Below, piece after piece: positions 33,986 through 42,700 of a DNA stretch of 64,000 bases (position 1 is its first letter; each line of letters opens with the position of its first letter). The position numbers and the translations under genes are program-made. The DNA comes from Chryseobacterium limigenitum (GTDB lineage Bacteria; Bacteroidota; Bacteroidia; Flavobacteriales; Weeksellaceae). Location: contig NZ_FPKW01000003.1 in the NCBI RefSeq assembly GCF_900114875.1, positions 186,001 to 250,000 on the forward strand. The letters run 5' to 3'. The notes beneath the pieces are model-generated. The model searched no databases and had not been told where the DNA came from. It saw only the letters and a program-made list of their open reading frames with translations.

Positions 33986-35437
33986 ATGAAGTTGTATATA
34001 TGTATTGTTTTTATGATTACATCATTTTTCCATGCGCAGGCGAATAATGAGAAACAAATAGATTTAATACTTGAAAATTCCTTGAAAAACTTTAATGAAA
34101 TAAAGTTTAATGAATCACTGAAAAAAGCAAATCACGCCCTTAAGATCTCCGAAAAAAGCAATTATTCAAAAGGAAAAGCGGCTAGCTGTATTTATATCGC
34201 TAAAGTTTTACTTGAAGTTGGAGCTTACAATGAAGGTCTTTATTATTTAGAAAAAGCAGAACAGGAACCTTTTGCTGATACGGCAGTTAATTTCAAAACA
34301 GAAGTCTGCCGCCTGCGGGGAAGAGTATATGGAAATCTTAAAATGTATAAGCTTGCTGGTAAAGAATTTCATAAGCAGATACAGTATTCTTATAAGATAA
34401 AGGACACTCTTAAAAGAAACTTTTCCCTTGTCTGGGCGCATCAAAACTTAAGTCAGATTTTTGAAATGCAAAATAAAAGAGACTCACTTTGGAAGCACTT
34501 AAAAATTCAGGAGAGTATTTTAAAAAAAATGAATGAGAAAGAAGTGTACCACATGTTGTATACTACTTATACCCAAAAAGCTGATGAATATATTACTGCT
34601 AATGATTTGCCAGAAGCAGAACTATATCTTCAAAAGGCTTTTGGACTTCTAAAAAAGTATCATGTTTCATATCAGCATGATGCCTTGGAGGTATTGGGGA
34701 AACTTATAGATAAGAAAGGGGATAAAAAGAAAGCGATTGAATATTATGAAAAAGCGTTACAAAATGCTATTGCCATTGGAGATGGAGATGCCGAAAAACA
34801 TCTTTATAAAGTCTTGGGTAATTATTATACCGAAAATAAATTTGATATAACAAAAGCTAACGAATATCTGTATAAATATCAGAGTATAAGTGATTCTATT
34901 GATCTTCACAACAAGCAGGCAGTGGAAGCTGTACTCGCTCAGATTGTAGAAAAAAAAAATAAAGAAATCACAAGCAGTTTACTTGACTCTAAGTATCTGA
35001 ATACTCTAATTCTGATATTTTCTTTTTTAATTATTTCACTTTTTTATTTCAAAAGTAAAAGACAAAAGCGGCTACTTGAAAAGAAAGAACAGACGATTGA
35101 AGAAAAACAAGTACTTACGGAGGAACTTACAGGGAAACTTAATGATAAAAAATTTAATGAAGTAATTACACTGGCAAAGAATTACAGTCCTGAATTTATC
35201 ATCCTCTTTAAGGAAGTGTATCCTGAATTTTATAATAACCTTACTTCGAAATACGAGAATCTTACCTTAAATGATATAAAGCTATGTGCTTTTATAAAGT
35301 TAAATTTTTCTAACAAAGAGATAGCAGAGTATGATCACGTTTCACTAAGGACTGTTGAATCAAAAAAATACCGGCTGCGAAAAAAATTAAACCTTTCTGT
35401 TGATATAGATTTTAATGTCTGGATAAGAAATATGTAA
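33986..35437 (+). CDS. Membrane-anchored TPR regulator with LuxR-type HTH, second copy
   Basis: 483 residues, same plan as the 29034 gene: signal peptide (ITSFFHAQ end), TPR-like helices (about 35-320; e.g. GAYNEGLYYLEKAEQ, DKKKAIEYYEKALQNA), one membrane helix (about 336-355), a charged coiled linker and a C-terminal HTH. The last 75 or so residues are nearly identical to the first copy (LCAFIKLNFSNKEIAEYDH, RTVESKKYRLRKKLNLS), while the TPR part has diverged strongly. That pattern fits paralogues that bind similar DNA but sense different signals. Confidence 0.85.
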   Translation: MKLYICIVFMITSFFHAQANNEKQIDLILENSLKNFNEIKFNESLKKANHALKISEKSNYSKGKAASCIYIAKVLLEVGAYNEGLYYLEKAEQEPFADTAVNFKTEVCRLRGRVYGNLKMYKLAGKEFHKQIQYSYKIKDTLKRNFSLVWAHQNLSQIFEMQNKRDSLWKHLKIQESILKKMNEKEVYHMLYTTYTQKADEYITANDLPEAELYLQKAFGLLKKYHVSYQHDALEVLGKLIDKKGDKKKAIEYYEKALQNAIAIGDGDAEKHLYKVLGNYYTENKFDITKANEYLYKYQSISDSIDLHNKQAVEAVLAQIVEKKNKEITSSLLDSKYLNTLILIFSFLIISLFYFKSKRQKRLLEKKEQTIEEKQVLTEELTGKLNDKKFNEVITLAKNYSPEFIILFKEVYPEFYNNLTSKYENLTLNDIKLCAFIKLNFSNKEIAEYDHVSLRTVESKKYRLRKKLNLSVDIDFNVWIRNM

Positions 35438-35677
35438 TAGCACTACTGTAAAGAGATTGATTTATAAAGAGTGTATTGAATTTAATTATTGATTATCGAT
35501 TATTGATGAGTTTAATATTCAAATTCTAAAGACAAAGAAAATAGAGAAATGCAAGGACATTATTTCATTTAAAGACATAGTTATATGATCCGTTCATTAC
35601 AATAAAAAAAATTAAATAAAAACTGATGGTAGAGAAATAAAATATCTTATTGACTTCTAAAAAAAACATATAAACAA

Positions 35678-36427
35678 ATGAAAAAAAACTTTTTAAGTAT
35701 AGCAATAATTGCCTATACATTTTCCTATTGCCAAATAGGTGTGGGCAAATCAATGCCAACGGCGATGCTCGACATCCAGTCCAAAACCAATACTGCTACA
35801 ACAAAAGCATTGGAAATCAATAATTCCGGCGGAACAGAAGTTTTTGCTGTATTCAATAACGGAGATGTTGAATTTAAAGGTGCGTTGATGCCGGATAATA
35901 ACCCGGGAATTTCTAATCAGTATCTGATTTCAAAAGGATCAACATTAGCGCCACAGTGGAAGACATTGGACATTCCTGTTGGCGCAAAACAAATTCAGGA
36001 GGTTTTCGAGATTGTAAGTAATGGCAATAGTACAAATGTCCCTGCCAATACGTGGAGAAGAATTTCCTTAAACACGATTAATCTAGCCAGCAACGTAAAT
36101 ATCGGTACCTGGAATGCTACTGCCAATGAATTTACAGTGAATAAAAATGGGCTGTACATGATTACGGCGGGGAGTGCCATGTTTACCAACACAACAGCTT
36201 CAGACGATTCCGGGAAAATGAGAATTTATTCCGGCAGTTCTTTTTTTGAGTATGGCGCCCTTACAATACAATGCTTTCCCTGTTCTGTTGTCGTTTACAC
36301 AGATAATTCAAATGGGGAAATAATGGTGAATTTGAATGCAGGAGATAAAATATGGATAGAAGCACAAAATCCTGTTCCCTGGGTTTTGGAAAGAGCCTTT
36401 ATGCACATTAAATATGTTGAATTATAA
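35678..36427 (+). CDS. Exported surface protein with C1q-like end, module 2, first copy
   Basis: 249 residues. Signal peptide (FSYCQ end), IGVGKSMPTAMLDIQSKTN, ALEINNSGGTEVFAVFNNGD, then a linker (NQYLISKGSTLAPQWKTLD) and a C-terminal domain with FTVNKNGLYMITAGSAMF and VNLNAGDKIWIEAQNP, the strand pattern of C1q/TNF-like jelly rolls. About 55 residues shorter than the module 1 proteins. The 240-bp spacer from the regulator gene holds no gene. Confidence 0.8.
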   Translation: MKKNFLSIAIIAYTFSYCQIGVGKSMPTAMLDIQSKTNTATTKALEINNSGGTEVFAVFNNGDVEFKGALMPDNNPGISNQYLISKGSTLAPQWKTLDIPVGAKQIQEVFEIVSNGNSTNVPANTWRRISLNTINLASNVNIGTWNATANEFTVNKNGLYMITAGSAMFTNTTASDDSGKMRIYSGSSFFEYGALTIQCFPCSVVVYTDNSNGEIMVNLNAGDKIWIEAQNPVPWVLERAFMHIKYVEL

Positions 36428-36438
36428 AATAAACACAA

Positions 36439-37173
36439 ATGAAAAAACACACATTTTTAATTTTATTTACTCCCGCCTTATTTTGCTCACAAGTGGGCAT
36501 TAATACAAAAACACCATCCGCTACATTGGATATTGTTTCTAAAAATAATACGAATGCTACGCAAGCCATGATTATCAATAGTAATACATCATCAGCAATA
36601 ATGAAGGTTTCTGATAATGGCAATTTTTATTTCAAAGGATCTTTGTCGGCCAATAATGTTTCAGGAACAGATGAATGGGTATTAACTTCCAACGGAAATA
36701 GCAATAGTCCGCAATGGGTAGATATTAACAATACCGCATTGGGTAAGTACGTCTTAGTGGCGTATAATGCTTACAACAGTACAACCTCTTCTTACATTAA
36801 TGCCAATACCTCCGAAAGAATCAATTTTACAAATACCAATTTGGTGAGTAGCACTGTTGGTACATGGAATACTACGACAAAAGAGTACACAGTAAGCAAA
36901 TCCGGGGTTTATGATGTGGTGGTTAACACAAAAATATCAACTCAAAGTAATAACAGCAATAGAACAAGCAGTCTTTTTCTGCAAATTGGCACCTACAAGC
37001 AAGGATCGCGTGGGGAAAATGTAGCAGGTAGTTTAACAAGTTCTCATCTTACTACAAAAGCAACACGATATCTCACCGCAGGTGAAAAAATATATGTAAC
37101 AGTAAGTTCCAATACCAACTGGCGCTTTGATAACAGTACCATTAATATTAATTATTCTGAAAGAACATTATGA
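36439..37173 (+). CDS. Exported surface protein with C1q-like end, module 2, second copy
   Basis: 244 residues, paralogue of its neighbours: signal peptide (ALFCSQ end), VGINTKTPSATLDIVSKNN, then GTDEWVLTSNGNSNSPQWVD linking to a domain with YTVSKSGVYDVVVNTKI and LTAGEKIYVTVSSNTNW. It has two exported Thr/Asn/Ser-rich stretches and no cysteine after the signal peptide. Its TGA overlaps the next ATG (ATGA), so the next gene is translationally coupled. Confidence 0.8.
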   Translation: MKKHTFLILFTPALFCSQVGINTKTPSATLDIVSKNNTNATQAMIINSNTSSAIMKVSDNGNFYFKGSLSANNVSGTDEWVLTSNGNSNSPQWVDINNTALGKYVLVAYNAYNSTTSSYINANTSERINFTNTNLVSSTVGTWNTTTKEYTVSKSGVYDVVVNTKISTQSNNSNRTSSLFLQIGTYKQGSRGENVAGSLTSSHLTTKATRYLTAGEKIYVTVSSNTNWRFDNSTININYSERTL

Positions 37174-37919
37174 TGAAGAAAGCATATAAGAAAACACTTC
37201 TATTCCTTGTTTTTACCAGCCAGATCTTTTTTTCGCAAATAGGAATTAATACCGCTAATCCCCAGGCAATGTTAGAAGTGGTGGCAAAACCAACATTCAC
37301 AGCGAATGATAAAGTATTGGAGGTAAGAAACTCCGTTTCATATTCATTATTAAACGTAAAGAACAATGGAAATGTAAATATTGGTAAGGCATTAAAACCA
37401 AACAGCTTAGCAGGAAATGTCGGCGATATTTTGGTTTCACAGGGGCCTAATACCCCTCCTGTATGGAAGAAAAGTATTGTAGATGCACCTACCATTCAAA
37501 TTTTCAGTGCACAAAGAAATACAACCTCCACGACACCTGTTTACAGTATGCAGGGGAGGGTTCTTGATTTTCCAACTATTAACACCAGCCCCACAGCTGA
37601 TATTGGTACCTGGGATTCTAATACAAACGTTTTTACTGTGAATAAAAAAGGAATTTACCATATTACAACTGGAATGGATGCTCCCGGCAACTTTACAAAT
37701 AATAGTAATCTTGCGCTCTTTATTACCACACCCAATTTTTATCAGACGGCTAGCGGAATTATATATCCTAGTGGCGGTGGAAATAATTTTTCAACGAATA
37801 CAATACTTTCTGTAGTGCTTAACCCTGGTGATGTTATTTATATATCCGCCACATCTGGGAGCTCTACATGGTATCAGGGGTCATCTTTTCTCAGCATTTT
37901 GTACAGTGAACTACCATAA
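37170..37919 (+). CDS. Exported surface protein with C1q-like end, module 2, third copy
   Basis: 249 residues. Signal peptide (SQIFFSQ end), IGINTANPQAMLEVVAKPT, VLEVRNSVSYSLLNVKNNGN, then GDILVSQGPNTPPVWKK and a C-terminal domain with FTVNKKGIYHITTGMDA and LNPGDVIYISATSGSS. It overlaps the preceding gene by 4 bp; an in-frame ATG one codon later is an alternative start. It is the last gene of module 2. Confidence 0.8.
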   Translation: MMKKAYKKTLLFLVFTSQIFFSQIGINTANPQAMLEVVAKPTFTANDKVLEVRNSVSYSLLNVKNNGNVNIGKALKPNSLAGNVGDILVSQGPNTPPVWKKSIVDAPTIQIFSAQRNTTSTTPVYSMQGRVLDFPTINTSPTADIGTWDSNTNVFTVNKKGIYHITTGMDAPGNFTNNSNLALFITTPNFYQTASGIIYPSGGGNNFSTNTILSVVLNPGDVIYISATSGSSTWYQGSSFLSILYSELP

Positions 37920-38273
37920 TTAATGAATATCGCTGATAGGATGACCTATGAAAGCGACAAGCATTAATTAACTGTATAATGACAAATTTTGGTCTTTTAG
38001 CATAGGAGAAAATTTTTATTATTCTACTTTTTTTAATTACAGAGTGAAAAAGTATTTCTTCTACACTCTGTAATTCTTCCTAAGTTGAATTAGTACAAAA
38101 TTGAATAGTATTATAAACAAAAATTTAGCTGTTCAGCGATGTATCATTTTATAAAGAAAAGGTTTTTATAAAATTTAGTTTGCATCAATATCAGTTCCTT
38201 AGCTAGATAAATGACAACAAATTTACTCTATGAGGTAATACTATAATTAAAATAATTTTATAAAATACTAAAA
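37920..38273. other. 354-bp spacer with hairpins after module 2
   Basis: No gene. Directly after the stop codon an interrupted hairpin is built from TTAATG, CGCT, ATAGG / CCTAT, AGCG, CATTAA (37920-37968), a possible transcript end without a U tract. A 12-bp perfect inverted repeat AATTACAGAGTG / CACTCTGTAATT lies at 38035-38046 and 38064-38075. The rest is AT-rich with nothing recognised. Confidence 0.5.
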
Positions 38274-38705
38274 ATGAATTTCAAGGAAATCCATATTGGG
38301 GAATTGATCGAAAAAAGAGTTTCAGAAAAAGAAATAGAAGCTATACGAATCGGTAAGTTTCTTAATTGTACAGAAAGTGAAATAACACAAATGTACAAGT
38401 CAAAAGATTTGAGTACAGAAATTTTATTACGATGGAGCAAACTGTTGGAATACGATTTCTTTAGAATTTATTCTCAGCATTTATTGCTTTATGCTCCGTC
38501 AAACAATAGCTTGAATCAAAATATAGTTGAAGAAAAGAAGAAATCATTACTTCCTGTGTTTCGGAAGAACATCTATACGAAAGAAGTGGTTCATTTTATT
38601 CTTGAAATGATTACTTCCGGTGAAAAAACCAAATCACAAATTATCATTGAATACAGAATTCCTAAAACAACACTTGAAAATTGGATAAACAAATACAAAA
38701 TATAA
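38274..38705 (+). CDS. Small HTH protein, transposase OrfA-like
   Basis: 143 residues, no signal peptide. The N-terminal half (IGELIEKRVSEKEIEAIRIG, then LLRWSKLLEYDFFRIYSQHL) and C-terminal helix-turn-helix (KTKSQIIIEYRIPKTTLENW) match a family common in Chryseobacterium and usually labelled transposase or HTH protein. No transposase catalytic domain or terminal repeats are seen nearby, so it is either a domesticated regulator or a remnant. It overlaps the next ORF by 25 bp. Confidence 0.7.
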   Translation: MNFKEIHIGELIEKRVSEKEIEAIRIGKFLNCTESEITQMYKSKDLSTEILLRWSKLLEYDFFRIYSQHLLLYAPSNNSLNQNIVEEKKKSLLPVFRKNIYTKEVVHFILEMITSGEKTKSQIIIEYRIPKTTLENWINKYKI

Positions 38706-39046
38706 AACCGGATTACATAAAAATTTACTCGGATATTATACATAAAAAATTTCCGGAGAAGATGGATCAGTGTAAAAAGATACTTCAAAAAGAAAATCTG
38801 TCGGAGCTGGATATCTTAGAACTCAACCAAAAGATTTTTGGTAATTCAGAACTTGATGCGGAGAGGTTCAATCAGAGACACCGCGCATATAATGAAGCAG
38901 CCATTAAACAAATATTGAATTATCAGAGTAAAAACAGATGTAATAATACAGAATTAGCAAAGTATTTCAAATTAAGCAGAAATACGGTTATAAAATGGAA
39001 AAAATTATTTATTGACAAAAATAATAATTTAGAAAACAGAGATTGA
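38681..39046 (+). CDS. Small HTH protein, partner of the preceding gene
   Basis: 121 residues if begun at the TTG at 38681, which lies inside the preceding gene; no better start is seen before KPDYIKIYSDIIHKKFPEK, the usual beginning of this family. The C-terminal HTH reads NNTELAKYFKLSRNTVIKW. Members typically sit next to the 143-residue type. The non-ATG start and 25-bp overlap suggest translational coupling. DNA-binding is likely; target unknown. Confidence 0.65.
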   Translation: MDKQIQNIKPDYIKIYSDIIHKKFPEKMDQCKKILQKENLSELDILELNQKIFGNSELDAERFNQRHRAYNEAAIKQILNYQSKNRCNNTELAKYFKLSRNTVIKWKKLFIDKNNNLENRD

Positions 39047-39100
39047 TTATATCTTTTAATGTTAATGAAAATCTGACATATAACATGAATAAAGATGTTA

Positions 39101-39137
39101 TTTAAAATCATTCTGAAAAGAAAAAGGACTAATTTTG
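39101..39137 (+). promoter_or_regulatory. Promoter of the first 'TELYQLLKIP' gene
   Basis: TTTAAAATCATTCT (39101-39114), 15 nt, TAATTTTG (39130-39137), 4 nt, then GTG. The same elements with the same spacings precede the paralogue at 45779. Box-to-start distance predicts a leaderless or nearly leaderless transcript. Confidence 0.65.
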
Positions 39138-39141
39138 TTCT

Positions 39142-39522
39142 GTGAGAAAGTTCATTTCCATAATATTACTTTCCTTTTATTTGGTTTCAACAACTGAGTT
39201 GTATCAGTTGCTGAAGATTCCCGTACTTATAGAACATTTTATAGAGCACAAGGAACAAAATGCAGAAATTACTCTTATGTCTTTTCTTAAAATGCATTAT
39301 GACCATCCTGTAAAAGATGCGGATTATCAGACCGATCAAAAACTACCTTTCATCGCTCATTCTTTTCCCCTTGCTCTTGTTTTTACTATAAGTCCTAATA
39401 TCACATTTGAGGTCAAAAAGCAGATAATAACAGATCATCACGAGAAAGTTTATTCTTATGATGAACCTTTTTATGATAAAGGTGCTTTACATTCTATCTG
39501 GCAGCCTCCTAAATACTGTTAA
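39142..39522 (+). CDS. Small exported protein of unknown function (TELYQLLKIP family, copy 1)
   Basis: 126 residues from a GTG start. An N-terminal hydrophobic signal-like segment (FISIILLSFYLVSTTELYQL) is followed by LIEHFIEHKEQN, MHYDHPVKDADY and the C-terminal SIWQPPKYC. The family is conserved in Bacteroidota near heavy-metal RND genes, but I know of no assigned function. His, Asp, Glu and Cys residues (EHFIEH, HYDH, DHHEK, terminal Cys) could bind metal (inference). A paralogue lies at 45779, and the two bracket the efflux operon. Confidence 0.75.
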   Translation: MRKFISIILLSFYLVSTTELYQLLKIPVLIEHFIEHKEQNAEITLMSFLKMHYDHPVKDADYQTDQKLPFIAHSFPLALVFTISPNITFEVKKQIITDHHEKVYSYDEPFYDKGALHSIWQPPKYC

Positions 39523-39704
39523 TTATTTCCGTTTATTTTTACGGTTCAACACACTTTGTGTTGGTCTCTTATCCTGCTGTGATTTGGCCGGACTCAATCA
39601 CCTTGTGTTTTCTGTTCTTTTAATAAGAATAGAAGGTTACATTCTTTCCTGACAGGAATAGGAGCAAATATTATTTATTTCAAATAAGATTAACAGAATT
39701 ATTT

Positions 39705-42700
39705 ATGCTTACAAAAATCATTGAGTTTTCTGTAAAGAATAAACTCATTATAATACTATTGGTTTTTGGACTGATCGGTGTAGGAACCTATCAGGTAACC
39801 CAATTGCCCATAGATGCAGTTCCTGATATTACCAATAATCAGGTTCAGGTGATAACAACCGCTCCCTCATTCGGAGCTACCGATATCGAAAGACTCGTTA
39901 CTTTTCCCATAGAACAGGCCAACAGTAATATTTCAGGACTAAAAGAGATCCGTAGTTTCTCGCGGTTTGGCCTTTCACTGGTTACCATCGTTTTTGATGA
40001 CGATATTGATATTTACTGGGCGAGACAGCAGGTCGCAGAAAGACTGCAGCAGGTGCAGAATCAGATCCCCCAGGATGTTGGAACACCCGCTTTAGGACCT
40101 ATTTCGACAGGGCTTGGTGAAATTTATCAGTACGTCGTCCGTCCCCAAAAAGGATACGAAAGTAGATATGATATTACGGAACTCCGTACCCTGCAGGACT
40201 GGATTGTCAGAAGACAGCTGCTTGGTGTAAAAGGTGTTGCGGAAGTCAGCAGTTTTGGAGGAAAACTGAAACAATATGAAATTTCGGTAAATCCTGATAA
40301 GTTGAATGCGTACGGAATTACCATTACTGATGTTTTCGATGCATTAAAGACCAATAATCAGAATACAGGCGGTTCTTATATTGAAAAAGGACCTACGGTT
40401 CTATACATACGAAGCGAAGGATTGGTTGGAAGTCTTGATGATATTAAGAATATTTCTATCTCCACCAAGAACAATGATGTCCCTTTATTTATAAGAGACA
40501 TTGCAGATGTGAGGTATGGTTATGCAACAAGATTCGGGGCAATGACTTATAATGATAACGGCGAAGTTTCAGGTGCGATTGTGATGATGCTGAAAGGTGA
40601 GAATAGTAGTGAGGTCATCAAAAATGTAAAAACTAAAATCGAGCAGATCCAGAAAACTTTACCTGAAGGAGTTGTGATAGAGCCATTTTTAGACAGAACT
40701 AAAATGGTAAACAACGCCATTGGTACCGTTGAAAAAAATTTAATGGAAGGTGCCCTGATCGTGGTTTTCGTACTGGTTTTGTTTCTGGGAAATTTCCGTG
40801 CAGGTTTATTGGTAGCTTCCGTTATCCCTCTGGCAATGCTTTTTGCCATTTGTATGATGAATCTCTTCGGAGTCAGTGGTAATCTGATGAGCCTTGGTGC
40901 GCTGGATTTCGGACTGATTATAGACGGCGCCGTGATTATTGTAGAATCGGTCATGCATCAGTTTACCCATAATGCCAAATTTCGGAAAGCGCTGTCAGTT
41001 TCAAAACAGGAAATGGATACCATAGTCATAGATTCCGCAGGAAAAATGATGAACAGTGCTGTTTTCGGACAAATTATTATCCTTATTGTGTATCTGCCTA
41101 TTTTAACATTGCAGGGGATCGAAGGAAAAATGTTCAAACCAATGGCACAAACCGTTGCCTTTGCTTTATTGGGAGCATTTCTACTTTCACTTACTTATAT
41201 TCCGATGATGAGTTCTATTATTTTAAGCAAAAAAATAAGCCATAAAATGAATTTCTCAGACCGTTTGATGGCAAAAGCTGAAAGCATTTACCGCAAAACC
41301 TTATTAAAAGTTTTAAGAATACCGAAAACCATTTTCAGTATTGTTATTGTTCTTTTTATTCTTGCCGTTGTAGTTCTGAGCAGAATGGGTGGTGAATTTA
41401 TCCCTTCATTGGAAGAGGGTGATTTTGCTGTTGATACCAGAGTTCTCCCCGGAAGTAACCTCAAAACCACGATTGAAAGTACACAAAAAGCAGCACACAT
41501 CCTGAAAACCCGCTTTCCTGAAGTTCAGAAAGTAGTCACCAAAATAGGAAGCGGAGAAGTTCCCACCGACCCGATGCCGATGGATGCTTCGGATATGATG
41601 GTTATTCTGAAAGATAAAAGCGAATGGACTTCCGCCAAAACCTTTCCCGAGCTTTCCGGGAAAATGAGCAAGGCTCTGGAAGATGTTCCGGGAATTACAG
41701 TTGGCTTTCAATATCCCGTCCAGATGCGTTTTAATGAATTGATGACAGGCGCAAGACAGGATGTTGTTTTGAAAATATTCGGAGAAGATCTGGAAACTTT
41801 GGTTAAAAATGCCAATCAGCTTGGGAAAATAATCAATACTGTAGAAGGAACTCAAAATCTTTATATTGAACCTGTTTCAGGTCTTCCGCAGGTTATAATT
41901 CAGTACAACAGACCGGTGATCGCACAATATCATTTGTCGATTGGAGATATTAACAGAATTATTAATACCGCTTTTGCAGGGCAAAGCACAGGCCTTATTT
42001 TTGAAGGTGAAAAGCGCTTTGATCTGGTGGTCAGATTAAATAGCAATGACCGTAAGAATCTGGAGGATGTAAAGAATTTACTGGTTCCCACACCTTCAGG
42101 TAATCAGATTCCGCTTTCGCAGCTTGCCAATATCGACATCAAAGATGGTCCTAACCAAATCCAGCGTGAGAACGGACAGCGAAGAATTGTGGTAGGTTTC
42201 AATATCAAAAACCGAGATGTTCAGGGAATTGTAGAAGAACTTCAGGCTAAGGTGGACAAACAGCTTAAGCTTCCTCCGGGATATTACGTCACGTATGGAG
42301 GTTCTTTCGAAAACCTTAAAAATGCCAAAAATAGGCTGATGATCGCAGTGCCGATTGCTTTGGTTTTAATTTTCGTGTTGTTGTTTCTTGCTTTTAATTC
42401 TGTTAAAGAAAGTCTTTTGATTTATACGGCGATTCCGCTTTCTATTATTGGAGGAGTGTTCTTACTGGCTGCCAGAGGAATGCCTTTCAGTATCAGCGCC
42501 GGCGTAGGATTTATTGCGCTATTTGGAGTGGCTGTCCTTAATGGAATTGTCTTGATTTCAGAATTCAACAGATTGTATAAAAATGGAATTAAAAATATTG
42601 TGAGAATTGTTGTCGATGGAGGAGAAGCAAGATTAAGACCTGTTCTGATGACCGCATTTGTTGCTTCATTGGGGTTTATCCCGATGGCGGTGAGCAACGG

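Noticed and set aside
39458-39652. 64-codon ORF across the end of the first TELYQLLKIP gene, with a small CAACAC/GTGTTG hairpin
   Set aside because: It overlaps the real gene in another frame and begins inside it; the 6-bp hairpin alone is weak and has no U tract.
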